A DNA stretch of 11,342 nt from assembly GCA_938046705.1 (NCBI GenBank), contig CALIWP010000200.1, positions 1 to 11,342 of the forward strand, written 5' to 3'. Both the position numbers and the translations under genes were made by a program. The notes under the pieces are model-generated. The model was not told the DNA's origin and searched no databases. It saw only the letters and a program-made list of their open reading frames with translations. Positions 1 through 7,062 of the stretch are shown piece after piece. Source of the DNA: an uncultured Campylobacter sp. (GTDB taxonomy: Bacteria > Campylobacterota > Campylobacteria > Campylobacterales > Campylobacteraceae). Each line of letters starts with the position of its first letter. Position 1 is the first letter of the stretch.

Positions 1-110
1 CTAGGCACTAAAAATGCAAATATCATCACTAAGCAAGCGACTATGAAAACAAGTACATAGATGAGCAGTTTTGTAATGTCGATATTTTGCAGGCTTCTAT
101 CTTTGCTCAT
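1..110 (-). CDS. Partial one-TM protein, possible PilO-like subunit (N-terminus only)
   Basis: Only the first 36 codons are inside the window. The gene starts at ATG 108-110 and runs off the left edge. The visible protein has a short charged N-terminus (MSKDRSLQNIDITK) and then one hydrophobic segment at about residues 15-35, as in a bitopic inner-membrane protein with a short cytoplasmic tail. A GAGGG ribosome-binding site lies 5-6 bases upstream of the ATG. The start overlaps the end of the preceding gene by 14 bp, so the two are probably translationally coupled. Its place after a PilN-like gene and its topology suggest a PilO-like subunit. That is inference from position, because the diagnostic periplasmic domain is outside the window. 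Confidence 0.7.
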   Translation of the reverse strand, partial: MSKDRSLQNIDITKLLIYVLVFIVACLVMIFAFLVP

Positions 111-627
111 TTTTGCCCTCTAAGATGTCGGTTTTGTTTGTACTGATGAAATTTAACCAGCCGCTGTCTAGCTGATAAAACGAGGTGTTTGATGTGTTAA
201 AAATCGACTTTAGCGGCGTGGCGAGTAACATATTGTAAATATCTCGGCTAGGCGTAGTGCCTTTTACGACGAGTGAGTTTTTATCCATCGAGATCTCGTG
301 TAGCGTGATGCTTGAGGGGACAAGATCGAGTAGATTGCGCAGGCTTTGTTTTAAGACAGCATTTGAGGCCGCTATCTCGTTTGCGCTATCTCTTCTTTGC
401 TTTAAAAGCGCAGTGAGCTCGTCGGCTTGCTTGATTTGCTCTTGCGTCTGCTCTTGTTTTTGTTTTAAAATTTGCGTTTCGTTTCGTAGCGAGTTACTTT
501 TAAACTCAACAAAGAAATTTGTCGCAGCAAAAAGCAACACTATCGTAGCGATAAAAAACAGCCAAATTTTGCTAAAAAGGTTAAAAATCGGTTTTTTCTG
601 AGGTCTTATAAAGCTATAACTAGTCAT
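97..627 (-). CDS. PilN-like bitopic membrane protein
   Basis: A 176-residue protein with a basic cytoplasmic N-terminus (residues 1-19), one transmembrane helix (about 20-39), a Gln/Glu/Lys-rich coiled coil (about 42-98) and a small C-terminal domain (about 98-165). The C-terminal domain has the pattern LLDLVPSSITLHEIS, then LVVKGTTPSRDIYNML, which resembles the ferredoxin-like region of PilN/GspL-type proteins. PilN sits in the inner membrane, binds PilM in the cytoplasm and pairs with PilO in the periplasm to align type IV pili or type II secretion machines. The ATG at 625-627 overlaps the upstream stop by 8 bp, and the next gene starts inside its 3' end. The role here, whether pilus-like, DNA uptake or something else, is not shown by the window. 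The coding call is firm; the family call is moderate. Confidence 0.75.
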   Translation of the reverse strand: MTSYSFIRPQKKPIFNLFSKIWLFFIATIVLLFAATNFFVEFKSNSLRNETQILKQKQEQTQEQIKQADELTALLKQRRDSANEIAASNAVLKQSLRNLLDLVPSSITLHEISMDKNSLVVKGTTPSRDIYNMLLATPLKSIFNTSNTSFYQLDSGWLNFISTNKTDILEGKNEQR

Positions 628-1621
628 TTTCCAACTCTTTTTTCATTAGCTCGGTCATAGTTTTTAGCGTACTAACCGGATAAACGGCGGTCTTTACCAA
701 AAGCTCGTTTTCTATATAATGTAAAAACGTAGCGCTCGTCCTCTCTGTAGCGTCGAAAATCACGACATTTTCGATAAAATCGCCTTCGTATAGAGGATTT
801 GAATAAAATTCTTTAAGTGCTAACGATATATACCGGTACATACTCATATCGCGCCCAAATATCGATACCGAGGCGGTTACATCGGTGGATTCTGGCATAT
901 TTATATCGTAGTCTAGGTCGGCAAACTCCTCTTGGCTATCGCCGGTCTTTAACATATCGTCTAAATTTTCTAGACCGTCCATGTTGTTAAAGCTTTCGTC
1001 TACATTTGTGATAAAATCATCTATCTCGTCGCTGTTTTCTTTATCAAATTCGACGTTCTCGTCGCCGTCGTCCTCATCTAGCTTACAAACCGTGGCGTAT
1101 TTTGCGCCGTTACCTGATGTAATGCAGATGGCGAAAATTTCTTTGCAGGCATAAATAAAAAGCGTCTTTGCCGTAGATAATTTTTGTTTCTCGATCTCTT
1201 TTTGTATAAGTACTATGGGCGAATAAAGTACGTCTATGTCCGTATCACCAAATTTACTCTCGGCGGCTTTAACGTCTGAAAGTTTTGCATAGATCAGCCA
1301 ATTTTTAGCGGGATTTATGCAAGCTATTTCCTTTGTTTTTATGCCTAGTTTTTCAAGATTTTCGGCGTTTTTAGCTTCAAACGCTCCTTGCTCGAGCGCG
1401 TCGAAAAACAGCGAAATATAAACCCATTTATACTCTTTTTGTAGATTTTGTAAGTACCCTTTTATTCTTTCGGAAATTTTGCCGGACTCATCTAGGTCAA
1501 ATTCATTTTTTATCGTTTTGATCGGAGTTGCACCCTTGTATGCTTCGCCGTAAAATATGCATTTTTTAGACTGGATAACGGCGCTAAGATATAAAACGCT
1601 AAAAAAACGACGTATCAGCAA
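620..1621 (-). CDS. Cytoplasmic protein with acidic segment, possible PilM/GspL-like partner
   Basis: A 333-residue protein of unproven function. The chosen start is TTG 1619-1621 because an AGGAG ribosome-binding site lies 6 bases upstream and no ATG fits as well. I see no signal peptide or convincing membrane helix, so it is probably cytoplasmic. Residues 1-180 alternate predicted strands and helices. Residues about 181-240 are very rich in Asp and Glu and probably disordered. Residues 250-333 again look folded. The gene is first in a three-gene coupled set with a PilN-like and a second one-TM protein, the position PilM (an actin-like ATPase fold) has in pilM-N-O operons. I cannot point to actin-fold phosphate-binding motifs, so a PilM or GspL-cytoplasmic-domain relationship is inferred from context only. 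Confidence 0.7.
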   Translation of the reverse strand: MLIRRFFSVLYLSAVIQSKKCIFYGEAYKGATPIKTIKNEFDLDESGKISERIKGYLQNLQKEYKWVYISLFFDALEQGAFEAKNAENLEKLGIKTKEIACINPAKNWLIYAKLSDVKAAESKFGDTDIDVLYSPIVLIQKEIEKQKLSTAKTLFIYACKEIFAICITSGNGAKYATVCKLDEDDGDENVEFDKENSDEIDDFITNVDESFNNMDGLENLDDMLKTGDSQEEFADLDYDINMPESTDVTASVSIFGRDMSMYRYISLALKEFYSNPLYEGDFIENVVIFDATERTSATFLHYIENELLVKTAVYPVSTLKTMTELMKKELEND

Positions 1622-1643
1622 AGATTTCTCCTAAAAATTACGA

Positions 1644-1668
1644 TGCGTTATAATACCCAAAAAGCCAT
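1644..1668 (-). promoter_or_regulatory. Promoter for the PilM/N/O-like genes
   Basis: In the 56-bp gap before the TTG start, the minus strand reads a T-rich stretch followed by GGG and TATTAT (-10 at 1650-1655), 28 bases upstream of the start codon. Campylobacter sigma70 promoters usually have a good -10, a T-rich element just upstream and no fixed -35, which fits. The three genes downstream can therefore be transcribed separately from the miaB group. Confidence 0.5.
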
Positions 1669-1677
1669 AAAATAGAG

Positions 1678-2130
1678 TTAAAACAGCTCTTTTTGTAGGG
1701 TTAAAAATTTATCTTTTATTCGTTTTGCTTCTTCTTGCAGGTCTGAGTCTGTCAAATTTGACGGTTTGAGCTCTGCATAGTCGCTCACGGCGATGTCGCA
1801 CATTATGCGAATTTTATCTAAATTTACTTTGCTTACCTTGCCTGATTTGCTGATTTTTTGGATATTTTCTAGATAGCCGTTTGAACGGGCGATGTAGAGA
1901 GCATATTTTTGCGAGATTTCGCTTTGTACCATCACGGTGTGGGCTAGTTTGTTGTAAATGTCTTTATGGTAGGCTGATTTTGAGAGCTTATAGGCGGTTT
2001 CGTAATCGCCCATTTCGTAGTAAAATTTGGCTCCAAGCGCGTTTTTGTAAGACGGACTAAGCGTAACAAATGAGACAAAAATAGCCGCCAAAAGCGCTCC
2101 GATAATTAAAATAACGGTCTTTGAGCTCAT
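1678..2130 (-). CDS. One-TM, TPR-like membrane protein, function unknown
   Basis: A 150-residue protein with an uncleaved N-terminal hydrophobic helix (about residues 5-24). It is followed by a helical region whose stretch around 34-67 (GAKFYYEMGDYETAYKLSKS) has the small/large residue spacing of a tetratricopeptide repeat. The rest, to residue 150, is also predicted helical and highly charged. It is probably anchored in the inner membrane with a protein-interaction domain outside. Its ATG is at 2128-2130 and overlaps the stop of the acyltransferase gene as ATGA, a classic coupled arrangement. I do not recognise an enzyme motif. Its position between a lipid acyltransferase gene and the PilN-like set does not settle which process it serves. 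Confidence 0.75.
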   Translation of the reverse strand: MSSKTVILIIGALLAAIFVSFVTLSPSYKNALGAKFYYEMGDYETAYKLSKSAYHKDIYNKLAHTVMVQSEISQKYALYIARSNGYLENIQKISKSGKVSKVNLDKIRIMCDIAVSDYAELKPSNLTDSDLQEEAKRIKDKFLTLQKELF

Positions 2131-2759
2131 TTTTCCATCTCCTTTTTTATCTGCTCTCTTGCGGCTTCTAGCTCCATGCCTGTCACGCTAAAAGGCGGCG
2201 AGAGCGTATAAGAAATCTCGCTAAACGGCTTTGGGATTATCATCTTATCCCAGCTTTTTAGCTGCCAAAATTTACTCGCTTCGTAGTTTAAAATTTGTAT
2301 TTGCGCATTTTGCTTTTGCGCGATGACGACGGCTCCGTCGGCGACGCTGTGATACGGACCGCGCGGGCCGTCCGGGGTGATGATGACGTCGGTGCCGCTT
2401 TTTAGCTCTCTAAAGCTTTGTGCGAGGGCTTTTACCGCGCCTTTTGAGCTACTACCTCTGATCGCACCGATACCGAAAAACGAAATCACGCGCGCGATGA
2501 TTTCGCCGTCTTTGTGGTCACTGATTATTACCTTGGCGCGTCTTTGCGGATTTTGGCCGTTTTTCCACCAGTGTACGTAGGCAAAGCTCATCAGCGCAAG
2601 CCTACCGTGCCAAAATAGCACTACGCAAGGTTCGTTCGTCAAATTTGTCTTAGAAAAGCTCTTTTTGCAGGTTAAAAATATAATCAAAATAAAAAAATAG
2701 ATAATGCGCGGGGCTAAATTTATAAAAACGCTTCGTTTAAATTTAGCCCACAAGCTCAC
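2127..2759 (-). CDS. DUF374 / LPLAT-family acyltransferase
   Basis: A 210-residue protein of the lysophospholipid acyltransferase superfamily, DUF374 branch. Residues 14-30 are hydrophobic and probably bind the inner membrane. Visible motifs are WHGR (50-53), SDHKDGE (80-86, the counterpart of the HX4D catalytic block), RGSSSKG (101-107) and TPDGPRGP (128-135), which are the usual DUF374 signatures. The family transfers acyl chains to lipid or lipid A-like acceptors; the exact substrate cannot be read from sequence. The start is taken as GTG 2757-2759, giving a 17-bp overlap with the end of miaB. An in-frame TTG at 2751-2753 is an alternative, and neither has a strong ribosome-binding site, so translation probably depends on coupling to miaB. 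The stop overlaps the next start by 4 bp. Confidence 0.88.
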   Translation of the reverse strand: MSLWAKFKRSVFINLAPRIIYFFILIIFLTCKKSFSKTNLTNEPCVVLFWHGRLALMSFAYVHWWKNGQNPQRRAKVIISDHKDGEIIARVISFFGIGAIRGSSSKGAVKALAQSFRELKSGTDVIITPDGPRGPYHSVADGAVVIAQKQNAQIQILNYEASKFWQLKSWDKMIIPKPFSEISYTLSPPFSVTGMELEAAREQIKKEMEK

Positions 2760-4053
2760 CGTAAAGCACCATTCTTTTTGGGTCGTTCACGCGCACTTTT
2801 AGCGTCTTGCCCAGCAGCTCTTCGCTGCCTGCGACTTGAACGAGGAAGTTATTAAAGCTCCTGCCGGCGACGCCGCCGTTTGCGCGAAGCTCCTCAAAAT
2901 ATACGTCGAAAATTTTGCCTTTTTGCGCCGCGACGATTTCGTCTAAAATCTCGTTATGGCGGCTTTGTAGGCGCGTTAGGCGGGCGCTTGCGACGGCGTC
3001 TGGGATTTGATTGGTAAATTCCGCCGCCTTAGTCATCGGGCGAGGCGAATACTTAAAGCTAAAAATTTGCTCGAAGCGTACTTTTTCCAGCACATCCATC
3101 GTGTCCTCAAACTCCTCGTCGCTCTCTCCGGGAAACGCCACGATGATGTCGGTCGAAATACTAACATCCGGGCACATCGCGCGCAGTCTAGCTGCTCGGT
3201 CTAAAAACCACTCTTTGGTGTAGCCGCGCTTCATCTCGCGCAGGACTTTAGTGTTTCCGCTTTGAAGCGGCATGTGCATGGATTTGCAAATTTTGGGATT
3301 TTGACTAAAGATTTCTAAAAATTTATCGTCCATATGGAGCGGATGAGGGCTAGTAAATCGTATGCGCTCGACACCATCTATCTCGCTGATCTTTACGAGC
3401 AAGTCGCTAAAATCGATCTTCTCGTGCGTGCCTGAAAATCTCTTGCCGTAGTTGTTTACGTTTTGCCCGAGCAAAAAAATTTCCTTCGCTCCGCCCTCGG
3501 CCGCCTTTTTTACTTCGCGCAGGATCAAATTTGCGGGGATCGAGATCTCGTCGCCTCTGGTGTGCGGGACGATGCAGTAGGTGCATTTTTTATCGCAGCC
3601 GATTGAGATATTTATGTGGCTTTTATACGGTGAGCCGCGAAATTCGCCGAATGCGTACTCGCTCTCGTCGTGATTTATGTCGGTGCTGATAAATTTAGGC
3701 GTCTTAACGGCGGCTGAAATTTTACTGACGTTTCGCGCACCGAGTACGAAATCCACGTAAGGCGCTCGTTTAAAAATTTCGCTTCCCAGATGGCTTGCCG
3801 TGCAACCGCAAACTCCGATTTTAGCGCCCGCTTTTTTTACTTTTTCAAAACCGCCGACTTCGCTAAAAAGCTTATGCACGGGCTTTTCGCGCACCGAGCA
3901 GGTATTGATGAGGATGAGGTCGGCCTCGGAGATGTCCTGAGTGAGCTCGTAGTCCTCTTTTTGCTTGAGCTCGGCGATGATGTGCTCGCTATCGCGGACG
4001 TTCATCGCGCAGCCTAAAGTCTGGATAAAGAGCTTTTTTTGCGCTGCGCTCAA
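2743..4053 (-). CDS. miaB: tRNA-2-methylthio-N6-dimethylallyladenosine synthase MiaB
   Basis: A 436-residue radical-SAM methylthiotransferase. It adds the methylthio group to isopentenyladenosine at position 37 of tRNAs that read UNN codons, which improves codon pairing and frame maintenance. The N-terminal MTTase domain carries the auxiliary-cluster cysteines C15 (TLGCAMN), C52 (NTCSVRE) and C84 (GCTA). The radical-SAM CxxxCxxC motif is C153, C157, C160 ([14 protein letters not shown]). The C-terminal 65 or so residues are a TRAM RNA-binding domain. The NVRDSEH and NTCSVREK wording favours MiaB over RimO or MtaB. The start is TTG 4051-4053, overlapping the upstream TGA as TTGA; a GAGG lies about 10 bases upstream. 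Length is normal for the family and no essential residue is missing. Confidence 0.96.
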   Translation of the reverse strand: MSAAQKKLFIQTLGCAMNVRDSEHIIAELKQKEDYELTQDISEADLILINTCSVREKPVHKLFSEVGGFEKVKKAGAKIGVCGCTASHLGSEIFKRAPYVDFVLGARNVSKISAAVKTPKFISTDINHDESEYAFGEFRGSPYKSHINISIGCDKKCTYCIVPHTRGDEISIPANLILREVKKAAEGGAKEIFLLGQNVNNYGKRFSGTHEKIDFSDLLVKISEIDGVERIRFTSPHPLHMDDKFLEIFSQNPKICKSMHMPLQSGNTKVLREMKRGYTKEWFLDRAARLRAMCPDVSISTDIIVAFPGESDEEFEDTMDVLEKVRFEQIFSFKYSPRPMTKAAEFTNQIPDAVASARLTRLQSRHNEILDEIVAAQKGKIFDVYFEELRANGGVAGRSFNNFLVQVAGSEELLGKTLKVRVNDPKRMVLYGELVG

Positions 4054-4292
4054 AGGATGTGCACCTCGTACATGTAGTCGTTTTCGTCGAGTCCGTATTT
4101 TACGGTGCGGTGGTAGACGCTAAGGCCTTTTTCCTCGAAAAATTCTACCAAAGCGATGAGTTGTTTGTGGCTGTTTTCTCTGTCGAAATAGAAAATTTGT
4201 TGCGGATCTTTTGCAAATGCCGCTTCGATTTTTTCAAGAGAGATCGTTTTTGGTTTGGCGTCAAGTTGCGTTCTAGCGAGTTTTAGCTCCAT
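4050..4292 (-). CDS. HP0268-family small protein (putative nuclease)
   Basis: An 80-residue acidic/basic mixed protein matching the Helicobacter HP0268 family, which is largely restricted to epsilonproteobacteria. The H. pylori member has an Smr-like fold and has been reported to nick DNA and cut RNA. Whether this is the main cellular role is not established. The sequence ends in a conserved-looking [20 protein letters not shown] stretch. The ATG at 4290-4292 has an AAAGGA ribosome-binding site about 7 bases upstream. The stop overlaps the miaB start by 2 bases, and the gene is divergent from nusA. This nusA / HP0268 / miaB order is shared with other Campylobacter, which supports the assignment. 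Confidence 0.88.
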   Translation of the reverse strand: MELKLARTQLDAKPKTISLEKIEAAFAKDPQQIFYFDRENSHKQLIALVEFFEEKGLSVYHRTVKYGLDENDYMYEVHIL

Positions 4293-4326
4293 TTTTAATC
4301 CTTTGAAATCTTTAATTTAATCTGTG

Positions 4327-4355
4327 AATATAGCAAATTCATCATAAAAAACGCA
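4327..4355 (-). promoter_or_regulatory. Promoter for the HP0268-miaB operon
   Basis: The minus strand has TATATT (4327-4332) 35 bases upstream of the HP0268 start, preceded by TTTGC and further back by a T-run. This is the usual Campylobacter layout of a -10 with T-rich upstream DNA. It would drive at least HP0268, miaB, the acyltransferase and the TPR-like gene. Confidence 0.5.
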
Positions 4356-4359
4356 TTAA

Positions 4360-4390
4360 ACTTCTTAAAAGTATAAAGCTTGTATAATAC
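4360..4390 (+). promoter_or_regulatory. Promoter for nusA
   Basis: A perfect TATAAT lies at 4383-4388, directly preceded by TG, 54 bases upstream of the nusA ATG. The upstream DNA is AT-rich and has no convincing -35. A GGAG ribosome-binding site stands at 4427-4430, somewhat far from the ATG. The region is divergent with the HP0268-miaB promoter, and the two -10 boxes are about 50 bp apart. Confidence 0.55.
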
Positions 4391-4441
4391 CCCTCTAACT
4401 CAAAAATTCCCCCAAATTTTAAATAACGGAGCAAAAATAAT

Positions 4442-5542
4442 ATGGAAAAAATAGCGGATATCATAGAATCTATCGCAAATGAAAAAGGGCTCGAAATCGA
4501 GGACGTAAAAGAGCGCGTCATAAGAGCTATTATCAATACCGCAAAGAAAATATACGGCGAAAACTACGAATACGACGCGGTTATAGATAATGCGACCAAG
4601 ACCCTTCATCTATATCAAAAAATCACCGTCGTAGAGGACGGCGACGAGCGCTTAGCCGAGGATAACGAGCATTTTATAGGTCTAAGAGAGGCTAGAAAGG
4701 TCGATAGCGGAGTAGAGATCGGCGACGAGCTAACATACGAGCTATCTACCGACAACCTCGGCCGCACCGCTGCACAAACGCTTCACAAGGAGCTTGAGTA
4801 TCACATTCAGCGCCTTATGGAGGAAAAAATCTTTCAAAAATATCAAGATATGGTCGGACACATGGTTTTTGGCTCCGTCACGCGCGTGGATAGCGAGGAA
4901 AATACCTTCATCGAGATAGACGAGCTGCGAGCCGTGATGCCGCGCAAAAACCGCATAAAAGGCGAGAAATTTAAACCAGGCGACGTCGTAAAAGCGGTCA
5001 TAAAAAGCGTATATATCGACAAATCTATGGGTATCAAGGTCGAGCTAAGCCGCACGTCGCCAAAATTCCTCGAAGCTCTGCTAAAAGCCGAAGTGCCCGA
5101 GATCAAAGACGGCCTCGTGCTGATCGCCGCAAGCGCTAGAATACCGGGCGAACGCGCTAAAGTCGCACTCGTAGCCACCTCGCCAAACGTCGATCCCGTG
5201 GGCGCGACCGTGGGCACCAAAGGCGTGCGCATAAACGCCGTCACAAAGGAGTTAAACGGCGAAAATATCGACGCGATCGAGTATTCGGCCGAGCCTGCGA
5301 TCCTCATCACCCGCGCGATGGCGCCGGCGATCATCAGCTCGGTTAAAATAGGCGAGAATAACAAAGCCGTCGTGAGCCTAGTAACCGAGCAAAAGAGCAA
5401 GGCTATCGGCAAAAGTGGCATAAATATCAGGCTAGCTAGCATGCTAACCGGTCACGAGATCGAGCTAAACGAGCTTGGCGCTAGAGGCGAGAGCAAAGAC
5501 GAAAACGCGAAAGATCTAAAGGCGCTGTTTGGCGATCTGTAG
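4442..5542 (+). CDS. nusA: Transcription termination/antitermination factor NusA
   Basis: A 366-residue NusA. It binds RNA polymerase near the RNA exit channel and controls pausing, Rho-independent termination and rRNA antitermination. Domain order: N-terminal polymerase-binding domain (about 1-125), S1 RNA-binding domain (about 136-205), KH1 with the loop GTKG at 258-261, and KH2 with GKSG at 323-326. The protein stops soon after KH2, so it lacks the acidic repeats that extend E. coli NusA to 495 residues; this short form is normal outside the gammaproteobacteria. It begins MEKIADIIES at ATG 4442. It is monocistronic here, with its own promoter and a hairpin terminator just downstream, rather than sitting in the rimP-nusA-infB order seen in many bacteria. 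Confidence 0.97.
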   Translation: MEKIADIIESIANEKGLEIEDVKERVIRAIINTAKKIYGENYEYDAVIDNATKTLHLYQKITVVEDGDERLAEDNEHFIGLREARKVDSGVEIGDELTYELSTDNLGRTAAQTLHKELEYHIQRLMEEKIFQKYQDMVGHMVFGSVTRVDSEENTFIEIDELRAVMPRKNRIKGEKFKPGDVVKAVIKSVYIDKSMGIKVELSRTSPKFLEALLKAEVPEIKDGLVLIAASARIPGERAKVALVATSPNVDPVGATVGTKGVRINAVTKELNGENIDAIEYSAEPAILITRAMAPAIISSVKIGENNKAVVSLVTEQKSKAIGKSGINIRLASMLTGHEIELNELGARGESKDENAKDLKALFGDL

Positions 5543-5576
5543 CCAAATTTGAACCCTTTGGTCGCATGCGTTTGGG

Positions 5577-5671
5577 GCGGTAAATTTACGGCGCAGTGTC
5601 CGGGTCAAATTTGAGTAAATAAATCTAGCTCAAATTTGACCTGTTTCGTCCGCTAAAATTTGCCGCTTTTT
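5577..5671 (+). terminator. Nested double-hairpin terminator after nusA
   Basis: The outer stem is 5577-5587 paired with 5656-5666 (GCGGTAAATTT with AAATTTGCCGC, one G-U pair) and is followed at once by TTTTTA. Inside it is a second stem of 13 perfect pairs, 5603-5615 with 5629-5641, extendable to 15 with a G-U pair, closed by a 13-base loop. The inner stem is two inverted copies of a CAAATTTG-centred word. The T-run after the outer stem makes a Rho-independent terminator for nusA likely. Confidence 0.6.
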
Positions 5672-5814
5672 ATTTTCTACTTTAATGCGTTAAATTTTAT
5701 TCATAAATCAACAAATTTGCCACACTTTTCTCGCAAAATCCGCACCGCAAAAATCATGACGCCAAATTTACAAAACCGTCCAACTATAGAGTAAATAAAC
5801 CCAATACATTTAAA
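5672..5814. other. AT-rich intergenic DNA, no gene seen
   Basis: Together with the terminator before it and the leader after it, this fills the 338-bp gap between nusA and the next gene. It contains further AAATTT words (for example at 5714-5719 and 5764-5769) but no reading frame with a ribosome-binding site, no tRNA and no other clear structure. Confidence 0.5.
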
Positions 5815-5880
5815 TATAATTTCAAAAATGTTTAAGGACGCAATATGTAAAATACCCGCAACAACCTTGCGGGATTAAAA
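5815..5880 (+). promoter_or_regulatory. Promoter and leader with start-stop codon pair and hairpin
   Basis: TATAAT lies at 5815-5820. Downstream, AAGGA (5834-5838) is correctly spaced before ATG 5845-5847, but the next codon is TAA (5848-5850). This ATG is in frame with the ATG of the following gene, 36 bases further on. Between them is a hairpin of 7 pairs (5855-5861 CCCGCAA with 5867-5873 TTGCGGG, loop of 5). The only Shine-Dalgarno-like bases for the downstream ATG (GGGA, 5871-5874) are largely inside the hairpin stem. Either the original start was lost to a nonsense codon, or this is a real regulatory start-stop leader. Confidence 0.5.
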
Positions 5881-6753
5881 ATGAACGAAAAATCGCCGAA
5901 TCAAACCAAACCCCTCAAAAAGCTACTTTTGATAGCCTTGATCGCCCTCATCGTCGGCAATGCCCTGATGTACGTAAATCAAAGGAGCGAGTGGCTCTAT
6001 GACGGGCAGCCGTATCCAAAAGCAAAAGAGTGGCTAATAGGCGCAAATTTTATGATGGTGTACGGCAACTTTCTAACCAAACTCCCCTTTGTCGATGAAA
6101 AAAGCCTTATCGTCCAGCCCGTGCTTGCCCTGCAGGATTATTTCATAAAAAGATGGAAAGAAAATTTACCCGACGACGATGCGGAAAAGTACGCGGACTG
6201 GTATGTTTTTAGGCTGATGATGTATATCATGAATACATCAGGCAGCACCGTCCTATACGCTAACAACAAGTATTCTTTTGAAGAGACGATAGAATTTAAC
6301 GAAAAAGCCTGGGAAACTATAGAAAATATGGTGAAATTTGAGGCTAAGGATAAGATGTTTCAAAAAATCAGGCTTGCGGCTTTTAATAACTTATCGATTA
6401 TTTTCACGAATAATTTTACGGCGTATTGGATAAAAAATCCTCTGTATTCTAAGCCCAAATCTAAAAACTATAGGTCGGACGAGTCTCAAGTAAACATACC
6501 AAAGATGCTTAAAGACGTCAAACAGCACGAAAGACTCATAAAGCTGCGCGAATATATAAAATATATGAACGCGCTTTACTCCTCAAAATACCCTGAAATC
6601 TACAATAAAGCCAAAAAGGCCGAAGCGGCTGAGTATTATGAAAACGCGAGGTTGCACTCCATCGTAAGCCAAATTTTGCACTGGCAAATACTGACAAATC
6701 TCGCAAAGCAAAGACGGCAGAATACCTTGAAAACAAAAGAATACACGCGATAG
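5881..6753 (+). CDS. Membrane-anchored protein of unknown function, C-terminus frameshifted
   Basis: A 290-residue reading frame with a short basic N-terminus (KPLKK), one transmembrane helix at about 15-33, and a large domain probably outside the cytoplasm, rich in Trp, Tyr, Lys and Asn (for example SEWLYDGQPYPKAKEWL at 36-52). I recognise no catalytic motif. The frame ends after RRQNTLKTKEYTR, but that tail does not look native. The -1 frame from about 6708 continues smoothly to 6977 with the protein-like sequence EYLENKRIHAIASQILYWQI and about 65 more residues. The preceding in-frame segment EYYENARLHSIVSQILHWQI is a diverged copy of the same stretch. The gene therefore appears to be a broken or chimeric member of a paralogous family. 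Start at ATG 5881, without a good accessible ribosome-binding site. Confidence 0.6.
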   Translation: MNEKSPNQTKPLKKLLLIALIALIVGNALMYVNQRSEWLYDGQPYPKAKEWLIGANFMMVYGNFLTKLPFVDEKSLIVQPVLALQDYFIKRWKENLPDDDAEKYADWYVFRLMMYIMNTSGSTVLYANNKYSFEETIEFNEKAWETIENMVKFEAKDKMFQKIRLAAFNNLSIIFTNNFTAYWIKNPLYSKPKSKNYRSDESQVNIPKMLKDVKQHERLIKLREYIKYMNALYSSKYPEIYNKAKKAEAAEYYENARLHSIVSQILHWQILTNLAKQRRQNTLKTKEYTR

Positions 6754-6789
6754 CAAGCCAAATTTTATACTGGCAAATACGTACAAATA
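6622..6789 (+). repeat. Two diverged copies of one coding segment, offset 89 bp
   Basis: Segment 6622-6700 and segment 6711-6789 align without gaps over most of their length, for instance AAGCCAAATTTTGCACTGG with AAGCCAAATTTTATACTGG. They encode EYYENARLHSIVSQILHWQI and EYLENKRIHAIASQILYWQI. The offset is 89 bp, which is not a multiple of three, so the two copies lie in different frames. The divergence between copies argues against a very recent tandem duplication. Confidence 0.8.
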
Positions 6790-6977
6790 GGCATGCAAAC
6801 ATAGACGGCTTTTGTCAAACGGATAAAAACGAGTACCTAAAAGACTACATCGAAACTAGAAAATGGTTTTTGGCAAACGAGGATGATTTGAAGGCTAAGG
6901 GGGTTAGCATAAAATCGACCGTAATAAAATCCGTGGACGACAAGATAAAAGAAGTCTGCGAGGACGTTAAATTTTAA
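6708..6977 (+). pseudogene. Out-of-frame C-terminal remnant of the preceding gene family
   Basis: This stretch is open in the frame of position 6708 and encodes about 89 residues (AKTAEYLENKRIHAIASQIL and onward, ending CEDVKF) before TAA 6975-6977. It has no plausible start of its own. Its beginning repeats the end of the upstream 290-residue frame. The composition (Lys, Glu, Asp, Tyr, Trp) matches that protein, so it is read as the natural C-terminus, now disconnected by a -1 shift. It may come from the same gene or from a second paralog joined by recombination. Confidence 0.7.
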
Positions 6978-6979
6978 AA

Positions 6980-7052
6980 TACGCCGCACAAGCGTAAAAT
7001 TTTATAAAACGTTAGCAAGATAAATTTAAGATTAAGGCGGCGAGTAACCGCC
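6980..7052. terminator. Weak hairpins between convergent genes
   Basis: Two small hairpins lie between the plus-strand remnant and the minus-strand lipoprotein gene: TACGC 6980-6984 with GCGTA 6992-6996, and GGCGG 7036-7040 with CCGCC 7048-7052. Both have five pairs and loops of seven, and neither has a good T-run, so terminator function is only suggested by the convergent layout. Confidence 0.25.
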
Positions 7053-7062
7053 AAATTTTAGG

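Noticed and set aside
257..601. Plus-strand open frame opposite the PilN-like gene
   Set aside because: Cys/Ser/Phe-rich complement of the coiled-coil region, no start signals, and overlaps a well-supported gene.
4843..5442. Long minus-strand open frame (199 codons) opposite nusA
   Set aside because: It is the complement of a strongly conserved NusA region, has a Ser/Thr/Ala-rich sequence without motifs, and lacks a ribosome-binding site.
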